Shown piece after piece: positions 27,881 through 37,031 of a DNA stretch of 64,000 nt. The notes under the pieces were generated by a model. The model was not told where the DNA came from. It saw only the letters and a program-made list of their open reading frames with translations, and searched no databases. Both the position numbers and the translations under genes were made by a program. Every line of letters begins with the position of its first letter. Within the stretch, counting starts at the first letter, position 1. The stretch comes from Candidatus Brocadia sp. (GTDB taxonomy: Bacteria; Planctomycetota; Brocadiia; Brocadiales; Brocadiaceae): the NCBI GenBank assembly GCA_021646415.1, contig SOEU01000008.1, forward strand, positions 93,355-157,354, read 5' to 3'.

Positions 27881-28608
27881 CACTCGCCAGAAAAAACACT
27901 TCTTGAAGCCAGCATCGTCACCTGGTGAGAACCTTCGTTCGTTATCAATTAAGAATATCCTGCACTACCCACGTGTAAATAAAGACCTCTTTGACCGTTT
28001 AAGGAGGACTATGAGGGATTCGTTACATGGTTCAACAAGAAGAATAAATGGGCCGTAAAGAAAGGCACAACAATAAAGTCCAGAAGGCCGCAGCCGTTAC
28101 AAAAATCCCGTATGGCAAATCCTCTTACAGCCTTGCGTTTATCTTGAACACAGCGTCAAAATGCCCCCCTTCGTTCAGACTTCAAATTTATCTTGAGAAT
28201 ATTTTGCGAATCGCTTAAATATACAAGGAATCACAAAGTTCCGATTATAGAGCGAAGAGGATACGGAATCTACGTAAGTTGGTTGAATTGAGAGAACCCA
28301 AAGATTACTATTATCAAGCATGCTCTTAATCCCTAATAATTTTTAAATTTATCTTGAGAAAATTTTCTGTATAGCTTACATTTACCCGTAAATAGACATA
28401 CAAAGCGATACAGATTGAACAAGAAAATAACCATACTTTGGTAAATAATCAGAGAAGGTAAATCGATAACAATTCCCCGGTGCGTTGGCAGTTGATTAAG
28501 AGTTATTTTAGCCACAGCTTTTACCGCTATGTAAAGAGGAAATAGGGCATGAATAATTTTGAATTGTTGGGTTTCGCTTCACTCAACCCAACCTACTGAA
28601 TTAAAATA
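27881..28608. other. Long gap with decayed sequence and dispersed repeats
   Basis: No gene I can support. Short open stretches around 27960-28200 do not resemble a protein family. A shorter relative of the ~115-bp repeat begins near 28189 (AATTTATCTTGAGAATATTTTGC), and a fuller copy lies at 28315-28428. A hairpin of TTGGGTTTCGC...CTCAACCCAAC type lies near 28566-28593. Confidence 0.5.
28315..28428 (+). repeat. Dispersed ~115-bp repeat, copy B
   Basis: It runs from CAAGCATGCTCTTAAT to ACAAGAAAATAACC. It shares TTATCTTGAGAAAATT and AGCTTACATTTACCCGTAAA with 21576-21692. It lies upstream of small protein paralogue B. Confidence 0.75.
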
Positions 28609-28797
28609 ATGTTTATGCATAAAAAAAAATTTATCCACTCAGTTAACATTGAAGATATTCAACATGTTGCAGAACAGCAATTGGGCAGAAAACTAACGAA
28701 AGAAGAGCTAAGATTGGTTCAAGACAAACTCGGCGATTATGTAGGCTGGTACGAAGCGATTCTTCATGCAATTGATGAATTAAAACTTAATCATTGA
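28609..28797 (+). CDS. Small helical protein, paralogue B
   Basis: 62 aa, a paralogue of the 26295-26486 product: both share IED(V/I)Q-VAEQ-L-RKLT, then GDY--WYEAILHAID. ATG 28609 or 28615 could be used. There is a GTAAAGAGG-like sequence some 80 bp upstream that also precedes paralogue A, so the duplication included upstream DNA. Function unknown. The conserved WYEAI centre and helical pattern suggest a protein-binding role, but that is a guess. Confidence 0.65.
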   Translation: MFMHKKKFIHSVNIEDIQHVAEQQLGRKLTKEELRLVQDKLGDYVGWYEAILHAIDELKLNH

Positions 28798-29028
28798 AAT
28801 TGTTATGAAAGAAATTAGCCTGAAAAATAGGTGACAATCCGGCTCACCGCAAAGACACCGAGACTTCTTCGTGCGTCTTCGGCGTGAGCTCAGACGAACG
28901 TTCGGTCGGATGATTGCGGGGGTTGCTGGAGAATAAGCAGAAACATCCTGCGAATTTTTCTTTTTTCATTTATTTTTCTCTGCGTTCTCCGTGCCCTCTG
29001 GGTGAACTATTACAAAAATGGAATCAAT

Positions 29029-29436
29029 ATGGAAAAGATACTATGGGGTGAAAACTTTAGTGTCGGCGTCCGGGTCCTGGATAAACAACACCAGCAAATC
29101 GTCATGATGGTAAATACCTTAATTGAGATGAACGACACAAAGGTTGATTCAGAAATTATTTCGGACACGTTGACTAAAATGACCCAATACGCCAGCGATC
29201 ATTTTAGGACAGAAGAGCAATACATGCTCGATTATGATTATCCGGAGTATTCGTCACAAAAAAAACAACACCAGGAATTTAAGAAAAAGACCGTTGATTT
29301 CTGCGTGGAAACTATGGTTCATAAAGTAACTGTCCCGGAGGAAATATTCACGTATTTAAAATCGTGGTGGACAAATCACATCCTGAAAGAAGACATGAAG
29401 TACAAAGAATTCTTTAATGCAAGAGGGCTGAGGTAA
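29029..29436 (+). CDS. Bacteriohemerythrin
   Basis: 135 aa from ATG 29029 (MEKILWGENFSVGVRVLDKQ); the frame is open nine residues more. The diiron ligands of the hemerythrin fold are visible: H in DKQHQQI, H and E in SDHFRTEEQYM, H in QKKQHQEF, and H plus D in TNHILKEDMKY. It binds oxygen reversibly and may act as a sensor, store or scavenger, which suits an oxygen-sensitive cell. Followed after 20 bp by an O-methyltransferase gene, probably in one operon. Confidence 0.95.
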   Translation: MEKILWGENFSVGVRVLDKQHQQIVMMVNTLIEMNDTKVDSEIISDTLTKMTQYASDHFRTEEQYMLDYDYPEYSSQKKQHQEFKKKTVDFCVETMVHKVTVPEEIFTYLKSWWTNHILKEDMKYKEFFNARGLR

Positions 29437-29456
29437 TCAAAAACCAGACAACCCAC

Positions 29457-30500
29457 ATGTTTTCTCAGAAAGATAAAATACCATTGCAATTGCACATGAT
29501 GCATCTGGCAGCCGGCCACTTTCGGGCCCAAGCCATTTATGTTGCTGCAAAGCTTGGTATTGCAGACCTGCTCAAGGATGGGCCAAAAACCATTAATGAA
29601 CTAAGCAATGCCACAAAAGCTCATGCATATTCACTTTATCGGCTCCTGCGGGCCCTTGCCAGCATAGATATTTTTCAAGAAGAGGAGGAAGGTCGCTTTG
29701 GTCTTACTCCACTCGCAACCACACTCCAGAGCGATAGCACGACTTCCGTACTACCGGGCGTGCTCCTGGCAGGTTCAGAGTTTCATTGGGAAGCCTGGAG
29801 CAATTTGTTCCATTCAGTAATGACAGGAGAAAGCGCATTTGAACACATAAACGGCATACGTTTCTTTGATTATCTTGCAAAAAATCCGGATGCCGGAGTA
29901 ACCTTTGATGCATGGATGACGCGGTCATCGGAAATGCAAATTCCCGCAATCGTCAATAGCTATGATTTCTCTGGGTATCAAACAATTGTTGATATTGGCG
30001 GTGGGCATGGCAGCCTCCTTGCTGCAATTTTGAAGGCGAATCCTCACCTGAAAGGCATTTTGTTCGACATGCCTGAAGTATTAAGATCAGCAAAGAAGAT
30101 CAGAAATACCGGAATCGAAGCACGATGTGAAATGGTCAGCGGTGATATGTTCAGGTCTATACCACCGGGTGGCGATCTTTATATACTGAAAACTGTTATA
30201 CACGACTGGAGTGATGAATTATCAATAAAGATCCTTAGAAATTGTCATGCTGCGATGACAGACCAGACACGGTTACTGGTAATTGAGTCTATCGTCCCCA
30301 CGGGTAATCAACCTCACTTCAGCAAATTCATGGACCTGAATATGTTGGTACTGAACCACGGCGGACGGGAACGCACTGAAGCTGAATATCGGTCACTATT
30401 CCATTCAGCCGGTTTCAGACTTACGAATAGTATCAAAACACCTTCACCGTTGAACTTAATTGAAGGTATACGGATAGCGGAAGGTTTTTCTTCAAGTTAG
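29457..30500 (+). CDS. Class I O-methyltransferase, acetylserotonin/hydroxyneurosporene type (1)
   Basis: 347 aa. An N-terminal winged-helix dimerisation domain (AAKLGIADLLKDGPKTINEL, then HAYSLYRLLRALASIDIF) precedes a Rossmann methyltransferase domain with YQTIVDIGGGHGSLLAAIL as motif I, LFDMPEV, and the catalytic His/Asp region KTVIHDWSDELSIKILRNCH. Substrates in this family are phenols, quinones, carotenoids or secondary metabolites; none can be chosen here. A paralogue is encoded convergently 34 bp downstream. Confidence 0.9.
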   Translation: MFSQKDKIPLQLHMMHLAAGHFRAQAIYVAAKLGIADLLKDGPKTINELSNATKAHAYSLYRLLRALASIDIFQEEEEGRFGLTPLATTLQSDSTTSVLPGVLLAGSEFHWEAWSNLFHSVMTGESAFEHINGIRFFDYLAKNPDAGVTFDAWMTRSSEMQIPAIVNSYDFSGYQTIVDIGGGHGSLLAAILKANPHLKGILFDMPEVLRSAKKIRNTGIEARCEMVSGDMFRSIPPGGDLYILKTVIHDWSDELSIKILRNCHAAMTDQTRLLVIESIVPTGNQPHFSKFMDLNMLVLNHGGRERTEAEYRSLFHSAGFRLTNSIKTPSPLNLIEGIRIAEGFSSS

Positions 30501-30534
30501 GTTTTAGGAAAACCGACAGATTGAGGATGCCTGT

Positions 30535-31611
30535 TCACATCTTCCTTCCTTCCACGATGCTTGTCCCGAAGTTGTCGTTGAGCGGTGTGATGGATGCTAT
30601 CCGAAAACCAGCCGCGTGGTAAATCGCCTCCCATTGTTTTTGAGTTCGTTCCTTGCCCACATGAAAGACCATCATATTGATGTCAAGAAATTTTGCAAAT
30701 GTACCGCTAGTGTCTCCCATTGGCGGAAGTACTGCATCTACGCAAATCACACGGCCATCACCAACCATTGCAGAATGACAATTTCTGAGGAGTTTGATAC
30801 AGAACGTATCGTCCCAATCATGGATGATGTGTTTTAAGATATAAACCTCTGCACCGGGCACCCCATCAAACATATTTCCGCCGACAAACTCGATCCTGGA
30901 GACAATATCCTTATTCTCCCCTGCGAGATGCTTCTGAGCGATAGGAATGAGGTCTGGCATTTCAAGAACGATACCATACAGATTCCGGTACTTTCTGAGA
31001 AGCTCGATCGTAAGATGGCCAAAACTACCCCCGATGTCTGCAACTTTCCTGATACCTGTCAGGTTGCAGTACTTAAGCACGCCGCGTATGGAATTATGGC
31101 TGTTTGATTTCATTGCTTCGCCGAAGTCTTCCATTTCCTTCTGGTTGGCTTTACAATACTCCCAGTAATCCATACCAAGTTGTGCACTTGCTTGTGTAAG
31201 CCCTGTCCTCAATGCATCAGGCAAGCCCGACCAGACCTTCCACCACGAACCACCAAAAATTTCGGTGAATTTCTTGGCAGATACGGAGGAACTTGAAGTA
31301 AGAACATCCGAGAGTGCGGTTGTCCCAAAAAACCCCCCAGAGTCCTCAGTAAAAATTCCTACGCTGGCGCATGCGCGCAGTGCTCGTTCAAGGGCATCCG
31401 GTTTTGCATCGACACCATAATTTTGAATTAATTTCAGGGCAGTTTGTGGACCGTGTTTTTTGAGGAGGTCGGGGATATCGAGACGGGTTACTGACGAAAT
31501 TGTCTGCGATATCCAAGCACCCACAACCATCTGCATAACAATTGCTTGGGGCGGAAGCGCACTTCCTTCACCCTCTTTATCCTGTGTTGCAGCCATAATT
31601 TTTTCTCCCAT
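30535..31611 (-). CDS. Class I O-methyltransferase, acetylserotonin/hydroxyneurosporene type (2)
   Basis: 358 aa. Domain order as in the neighbour: a dimerisation domain (ISSVTRLDIPDLLKKHGPQT, DALERALRACASVGIFTE), then VADIGGSFGHLTIELLRKY as motif I, VLEMPDLI, and KHIIHDWDDTFCIKLLRNCH with the catalytic His. Its end faces the first copy, with 34 bp between the stop codons. The two differ enough that they probably methylate different compounds. MGEKIMAATQDKEG at the start allows ATG 31611 or 31596; both lie near TGGGAGAAAA. Confidence 0.88.
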   Translation of the reverse strand: MGEKIMAATQDKEGEGSALPPQAIVMQMVVGAWISQTISSVTRLDIPDLLKKHGPQTALKLIQNYGVDAKPDALERALRACASVGIFTEDSGGFFGTTALSDVLTSSSSVSAKKFTEIFGGSWWKVWSGLPDALRTGLTQASAQLGMDYWEYCKANQKEMEDFGEAMKSNSHNSIRGVLKYCNLTGIRKVADIGGSFGHLTIELLRKYRNLYGIVLEMPDLIPIAQKHLAGENKDIVSRIEFVGGNMFDGVPGAEVYILKHIIHDWDDTFCIKLLRNCHSAMVGDGRVICVDAVLPPMGDTSGTFAKFLDINMMVFHVGKERTQKQWEAIYHAAGFRIASITPLNDNFGTSIVEGRKM

Positions 31612-31896
31612 TTGATAATTCGTTTACCATGTTTGGACTACTATACGCCAACAACTCCACATAATCTCACTTTAGAAAGGCAGGCCAAAGGGAATTTTAC
31701 TTACTTTTGCCGCTCACTGTAGAGAAGTTTTATATTTATAAATAATCTAACATTAGAAAAATACCTGCTTTAAATGTCAATAATAAATATTTGAAAACGG
31801 GTAATCTGTAATTTGGATGCTTAACATATTTTTATTGTAATATTAGAGCCGGATTGTTAAAAAAGACGGACAGTAAAGAAAAGGAGTTCGTCGTCC

Positions 31897-33087
31897 ATGA
31901 AATATGGCTGGTGGCCTCATTCTGGCTTAACTGTCTTGAGAAAGGAAAAAGACGTGTTCATTACTATTACAGACCGGGAAGACAAAACGACAGGAAAAGA
32001 AGAGTTGTTCCTGGACAATCAATTCAGGGTTGTCTCCCGTTCTGGTCTGAATGTTACAGAAATACAAATTATTGGAGTTCTTAAAGAACTTTCCAGTCCG
32101 AAAAGAATTCTTTTTCTTGAAAACAGGACCGGTGTGTGTGGAATTGTTGCAAGTGCCTTGTATCCTGAAGCAGAGACAACAATCCATTGCCTGGATTTAT
32201 ATTATGCCAATAAAATAAAGAGGAACCTGTCAAAAAACGGAGTTTCCTCTGTAACGGTTTGTTGTAAGCCATATGTGGCGCAGAGAGAGTGTTTTGACGT
32301 GATTTTTCTCCAATTATCTAAGGGGAGTGCCACTAAGGAATTGGTACTGGATTTCATTCAGCAAATCCATCAGGCATTACAACCGGGAGGGAAAGGATTT
32401 TTTTCTCTTGAAGGGAATGACCCTTGGATGCAAAATCAGATTAAAAGGATCTTTGGCGGATTTGCTTTTTCTTCCCGGAGTAAAACAGGCTACTGTATCG
32501 TTGCGAAAAAGAAGGAAAAACTCAAACGAGTAAGGAATTTTCAGGCAGAGTTTACCATGACGATTTTTGGGAAAAAGCCCATCAAACTCCTCACCATTCC
32601 TGGCGTCTTTTCGCACAGGGAAGTCGACCAGGGTACATTGGCCCTTGCAGAAATTGCGGTGGGAGAATCTCAAAAAAACGATGCGGTACTGGACATGGGT
32701 TGTGGATGCGGGGCTATTGGGATTTCGATTGCTGTAAACCAGGATGTAAGTAAAGTATGCTTTGTAGATTCAAACTCGCGTGCCGTATACATAACGGAAA
32801 AAAATTGCATGCTCAACGGCCTGGAACGTTATAAAGTGCTGTTGCGTGATACAGGAATAGAGGAAGAACAGGGATTCACCCTTTTTACAGGCAATCCACC
32901 CTATTTTACCCATTACAAGATTTCCGAACTCTTCATTAACACTGCATACAAGGCCATGAAACCAGGTGGGAGGGCCTATATTGTAGCAAAAACAGCAACA
33001 TGGCACCATACCTATATGAAAAATATTTTTGGCAATGCAGAACGAATCAAAAGAAGAGGTTATGAGATTATAAAATCGCTGAAGTAA
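31897..33087 (+). CDS. RsmC/RlmG-like class I methyltransferase
   Basis: 396 aa with two Rossmann halves, as in the 16S rRNA G1207 or 23S rRNA G1835 methyltransferases. The N-terminal half has a degenerate cofactor loop (ILFLENRTGVCGIVASALYP). The C-terminal half has the working motif I, VLDMGCGCGAIGISIA, and the catalytic NPPYF in TLFTGNPPYFTHYKISEL, then AYKAMKPGGRAYIVAK. It is preceded by about 285 bp without a gene. Target base uncertain. Confidence 0.85.
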   Translation: MKYGWWPHSGLTVLRKEKDVFITITDREDKTTGKEELFLDNQFRVVSRSGLNVTEIQIIGVLKELSSPKRILFLENRTGVCGIVASALYPEAETTIHCLDLYYANKIKRNLSKNGVSSVTVCCKPYVAQRECFDVIFLQLSKGSATKELVLDFIQQIHQALQPGGKGFFSLEGNDPWMQNQIKRIFGGFAFSSRSKTGYCIVAKKKEKLKRVRNFQAEFTMTIFGKKPIKLLTIPGVFSHREVDQGTLALAEIAVGESQKNDAVLDMGCGCGAIGISIAVNQDVSKVCFVDSNSRAVYITEKNCMLNGLERYKVLLRDTGIEEEQGFTLFTGNPPYFTHYKISELFINTAYKAMKPGGRAYIVAKTATWHHTYMKNIFGNAERIKRRGYEIIKSLK

Positions 33088-33196
33088 AACGGTTTAAGCG
33101 GCGCGAAATGCAATTTCTTTTAACATTTACGAAAGTCACAGTGGTTATGAAGTTATTAGGACGCAAAAGTATTTCTTTAACAGGGGAAAAATACCT

Positions 33197-33433
33197 ATGA
33201 AGAAACAGATACCAATGACTATTGAGTTAGAACCGGGTACGTATCAGTGGTGTGCGTGCGGGAATACGAAAAACGAACCATTTTGTGATGGCTCACACCA
33301 AGGAACGGACAAAGCACCATATATGTTTAAGATTGTACTGAAAAGAAAATATGTAATTTGCAATTGTTATTTAACAAAAAATCCGCCATTTTGTGATGGT
33401 ATATGCCGTCGTGTCAAAGTTTCTGACGCATGA
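33197..33433 (+). CDS. Double CDGSH-type iron-sulfur protein with variant second site
   Basis: 78 aa. The first motif, CACGNTKNEPFCDGSH, is the complete CDGSH 3-Cys/1-His signature for a [2Fe-2S] cluster. The second, CNCYLTKNPPFCDGIC, keeps the three Cys but has Cys where the His should be. No signal or anchor, so it is cytosolic. AGGGGAAAAAT precedes ATG. Likely a small electron-transfer or redox-sensing protein. Confidence 0.9.
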   Translation: MKKQIPMTIELEPGTYQWCACGNTKNEPFCDGSHQGTDKAPYMFKIVLKRKYVICNCYLTKNPPFCDGICRRVKVSDA

Positions 33434-33520
33434 AATTGCAATTCACAGATAAAATAATGTGGGTAGAGGTAGCCAAACGACTATTGGAAGAACTTCGAAC
33501 GGGAAAGGAAAATATTGCTT

Positions 33521-35845
33521 TTATTTGTATACACCGGGCGAAGTGCTTCCCGGAAGTGAGCCTTCCTCCGGGTCGATCTCACAGATGCTGCCAAGACAGG
33601 CAGATTCTTTTGCTCCAGATGTGGAATCTTCTCTCTCATATATCACAATATGGGAAAAATCAATCCCGGGAAGATTTTTGGTCCGCATTCTGTATTCATC
33701 TGCCGTAATTTCTTCAAATGGAGCAAGCTGATATACCGTTTTCGACTTCGGTAAGAATGACAATCCACCGAGCATGTCCCAGTTTTTGTAAAGCCAATGT
33801 GCCGTCTCAATCCATTCATCATCTGCCACAGAAACAGTGACCGAAGGATTGTGATCGGTGTAGCTTTCCTTGACCATTTTCCAGTATTCAAGCTGATCAA
33901 TAGCATTGAGATCATCCCTTGTTATGCTCCCTTCCGGTGATTGTACAGGAAATTCTAATACATATGTGGTGGCCGTTGCCACATCTTGTCCAACTTCAGG
34001 ATAGCACGGGAACTTCTGTTCTTTTAACATGATAAATAACGGGTCCTTTGCAGAAATACGTACCCTGCGAATATAATATCTTGCAAAACGCGGGTGCATG
34101 CCTGAGGCGGCATCTACAAGTTGAGAAACAGTTCCGGAAGGCTTAACACAGGTTACTGCGGTAGATTCATTGATACCAAACCGCCGGGCATACATGCGAT
34201 TCATTTCGACAGCATGGTCTCTCAATTTCATCGAAATATTTGGATCACGCACTGCAGGGGAATCCCATTGTCCGGTAATAGAAACCCCCAGGAGCCGTTC
34301 TTCTTCACAATTCGTCTTCCACTCTGGTGAGAGATAGGGAAAGTTTGTTAGCATGGATTGGTAGGTACCCAGTATTGAAGCGATCCTGATTTTTTTCAGT
34401 AATACGGTTTCCGTATCTTCCGGGCGGGCAACTACCTCACTCACGTTACAAAACTGCTTCGAACGCAAAATAATCTCCCCGCACGGATTGATACCGCTTG
34501 TCATCCAGTATGGCTCGAATTTCTTTAAGCGACGGGCAGGGATCTGTTTCAGCAGACCACTACGATTAAACAAACCGCGTTCACCAGTCCCGGCAATTGC
34601 CAGGGCAAGCCACTCTTTCAGAAAATCGGTGGCTTTCGGTTTTACAATATAAACGGCTGAGTTGTTCGCCATCATACGCTGTGGTTCATTAATATAAAAA
34701 TAGCCGCTCTTGGCCTGGCGCATATCATCATCGTCGAGATCAGATAAAGAAATCAAGGCAGCGCGGCGTACCCCTCCCATCTCTACAACCTCACCGATCT
34801 TGCAGACGATATCATGCACGTCAATGTTCCGCAAGCGTTTGCCCTGGGCACCAAGGATTTTCGTGCGCGCGTAATCAAGTAAGGATTGCAGTGGTCCTGG
34901 ACCGGAACTGCGTCCACCCATAGTGCGCAAACGGGACCCGGCCGGTCTGACCTGTGAGTAATCAAATTTGATATCTTTCCCTTCGTACCATGTATGCAGT
35001 CCAATTTTAAGTGCATTTGCCCAGCCTTCCTTGCTATCTCCAACTTCATATAGAGGAAGTAATTCTCCTTTTTGCCTTTGTATTATTGCCAGTTGTTGAA
35101 CATTCTGACTCTCAACAGAGAAACCTACCCCAACACCAGACATTAGAAGGTACATGATTTCAGCCAAATCCTCGAGACGTGAAGGGGCAATGAACGAACA
35201 ATTGTATGCCGCAACATTATTTGTTCGGGCAGCTTCGCCGGCAGACCATAAAAGCCGCATGGAGGGCATCACCTGTTGATTCAGGATTGCCTGCCTGATT
35301 TCTTCGTATTCCTGAGAGTTTAAACGGCCGCCTAAATTTTCCTGCATGAAATGTATGTATCGGTCTACTGTCTCTATCCACGTCTCGCGTCTGCCTTCCT
35401 CCTCGATCCAGCGCGAATACGTCCGGTAATAGATAAATTCAGCGAGGGAGTTCGGGAAATACTTTTTGCTTTCTGCCACAAGTTGTTTGACCCGGTCAGG
35501 AATGGCCAGGGCCTTCCTGCGTATTTCTGCCCGCTCATGCCGATACAGAATGTAGGACTTGGCTGTTTTCGGGAATTCAAGCAGGATCAGTGTCTCTTCA
35601 ACAAGATCCTGAATTTCCTCGACATGCGGAATATGAGTTGCCGGATAAAGCCTGTTGAGACCTGTTACAACTTCACGTGAAACCCGTATGGGGTCATTTT
35701 CCAGATCGCCTTCTTTACTTGCCTGCATAGCCCGGTAGATTGCGTTGGTAATCCGTGCCTGATCAAAAGGTACAATTCTTCCATCCCGCTTTTTGACATG
35801 AGTAAATTTATTCTTTACTGAGCCGGACATAATTGCCTCCATCAA
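33521..35845 (-). CDS. nrdJ: Adenosylcobalamin-dependent ribonucleotide reductase (class II)
   Basis: 774 aa. An N-terminal ATP-cone lies at about residues 14-105 (VKKRDGRIVPFDQARITNAI). The catalytic barrel has YNCSF (first redox Cys), LMSGVGVGFSVES typical of B12-dependent enzymes, NPCGEI with the thiyl-radical Cys, and VKPSGTVSQLVDAASGMHPR. A C-terminal CLGSIC pair acts as the electron relay. It reduces ribonucleotides without oxygen, using coenzyme B12. ATG 35845 or 35830. No cobalamin riboswitch is recognisable upstream; two hairpins are present there instead. Confidence 0.95.
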   Translation of the reverse strand: MMEAIMSGSVKNKFTHVKKRDGRIVPFDQARITNAIYRAMQASKEGDLENDPIRVSREVVTGLNRLYPATHIPHVEEIQDLVEETLILLEFPKTAKSYILYRHERAEIRRKALAIPDRVKQLVAESKKYFPNSLAEFIYYRTYSRWIEEEGRRETWIETVDRYIHFMQENLGGRLNSQEYEEIRQAILNQQVMPSMRLLWSAGEAARTNNVAAYNCSFIAPSRLEDLAEIMYLLMSGVGVGFSVESQNVQQLAIIQRQKGELLPLYEVGDSKEGWANALKIGLHTWYEGKDIKFDYSQVRPAGSRLRTMGGRSSGPGPLQSLLDYARTKILGAQGKRLRNIDVHDIVCKIGEVVEMGGVRRAALISLSDLDDDDMRQAKSGYFYINEPQRMMANNSAVYIVKPKATDFLKEWLALAIAGTGERGLFNRSGLLKQIPARRLKKFEPYWMTSGINPCGEIILRSKQFCNVSEVVARPEDTETVLLKKIRIASILGTYQSMLTNFPYLSPEWKTNCEEERLLGVSITGQWDSPAVRDPNISMKLRDHAVEMNRMYARRFGINESTAVTCVKPSGTVSQLVDAASGMHPRFARYYIRRVRISAKDPLFIMLKEQKFPCYPEVGQDVATATTYVLEFPVQSPEGSITRDDLNAIDQLEYWKMVKESYTDHNPSVTVSVADDEWIETAHWLYKNWDMLGGLSFLPKSKTVYQLAPFEEITADEYRMRTKNLPGIDFSHIVIYEREDSTSGAKESACLGSICEIDPEEGSLPGSTSPGVYK

Positions 35846-35960
35846 TTAGGACATTGGTGTGAGAAGATAATATCTGGAAGATTTCAAAGGTTCGTGGTGT
35901 TTCTCCGGATCGCACATTGAGAGGAAACCAACGCGATTGTGACAGCGATCTTGGTGGGTT

Positions 35961-36008
35961 CAAGTTTGTAACTTGAAAAATAATGGGTTCAGGTACAAAC
36001 CTGAACCC
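35961..36008. repeat. Two adjacent hairpins upstream of nrdJ
   Basis: CAAGTTTGTAACTTG (35961-35975) and GGGTTCAGGT/ACCTGAACCC (35985-36008, 4-nt loop). They lie between the divergent-to-convergent gene pair, about 110 bp upstream of the nrdJ start and 100 bp after the end of the GTPase operon. They may act as its terminator. Confidence 0.55.
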
Positions 36009-36107
36009 TCTCGAGAACCCGCACGAAGACCACGCCAGTATAGGTGGATAAGGGCCATTCTTCGTCATGGGCATCATCACGAAAAATCTGTGAAAAAGGT
36101 GGAGATA

Positions 36108-37031
36108 TTATTCCTTTTCCTTTCTCTGACATGAACTACTGAAGCGTCTCAGTTTTTTACCCAGCTTCAACACCGACAAAAAACGAGGCAAGACCTGACT
36201 AAAGATATGAGAAGGACCATTTCCTCTCAACGTTTTGGTTTGCCTTACATTAACTTTCTTTCGTGGATCAAACCGGTCGACAGGATCATCAAAGTGTTTG
36301 TCTATGGTTTTGTCCCGGCCGTCATCAGAGCCAAAAGAAGGAACACGATCTGCTGTTACCAGCTCCCTGCCGCTCTTTATTTTAAAACGCCTTTCTGCTT
36401 TAGCAATGATCCTGAAGTCAAAGTTTTTTGCCATTTCCGGTGTAACGCCAAAGGCGAAGTCCATGCAGTCGTGATGTAACGATACTACACGGGACAGTTC
36501 TTTTAAGCCATTTTTATCAAACGAAATATACAATGGTTCATCTATGGACAATTTTTCAGTAGATTTTGGCGTTTTCGTTAACTCTGCAAGCGATTCGTCC
36601 AACTGATCAAGCTTAAAGGAGTGATCTTTTGATATGCGATGCACGATATCATCTGCATCAGGAAAATCTATGTTTTTCCAGGTATTTAATAAACCTTCAC
36701 TCCCGTGGTTGGCTACTATCCAGGGAAGTATAAACCAGAAATGCCTCTGGTATTCTTGCGCAATACTTATTCCCTGCAAGCAATAAATATCGCGACCTTC
36801 CTTGTCTCTGTGGTTTGATAAACCGCAACTCACGAGGAACGTCGCTTCTGGTTGGTTTAAGCAATAGAGAGGCAAAACCGGTGATTTACTAAAGGTACTC
36901 TTATATTTGTCATACAAATTGTAAAGTTGATTTAATGCCTTAAGGCTTTCTGGTGAAACCTTCGGAGGGACGATCATCCACCGGTAATCTTTGGACAGTG
37001 AGCGAGAATATAAGAGTTCCTGGTATATCAT
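36108..37031 (-). CDS. Uncharacterised partner protein of the GTPase operon
   Basis: 307 aa, unrecognised. The N-terminal part (MIYQELLYSRSLSKDYRWMI, then CLNQPEATFLVSCGLSNHRD) looks like a globular alpha/beta domain; YCLQGISIAQEYQRHFWFIL follows. The end is strongly basic (FLSVLKLGKKLRRFSSSCQR) and may contact nucleic acid or membrane. Its ATG overlaps the GTPase stop by 4 bp, so the two are coupled. The pairing is reminiscent of GTPase-associated proteins (GAP1 family) described for predicted bacterial conflict systems, but I cannot confirm homology by reading. Confidence 0.6.
   Translation of the reverse strand: MIYQELLYSRSLSKDYRWMIVPPKVSPESLKALNQLYNLYDKYKSTFSKSPVLPLYCLNQPEATFLVSCGLSNHRDKEGRDIYCLQGISIAQEYQRHFWFILPWIVANHGSEGLLNTWKNIDFPDADDIVHRISKDHSFKLDQLDESLAELTKTPKSTEKLSIDEPLYISFDKNGLKELSRVVSLHHDCMDFAFGVTPEMAKNFDFRIIAKAERRFKIKSGRELVTADRVPSFGSDDGRDKTIDKHFDDPVDRFDPRKKVNVRQTKTLRGNGPSHIFSQVLPRFLSVLKLGKKLRRFSSSCQRKEKE

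Noticed and set aside
27867..28058. 63-aa frame after the AsmA-like gene
   Set aside because: No ribosome site or family resemblance; it starts inside the preceding gene. Treated as decayed DNA.
35846..36107. Cobalamin riboswitch in front of the B12-dependent nrdJ
   Set aside because: I found no GCCACTG-type B12 box or the expected helices upstream; only two simple hairpins are present.
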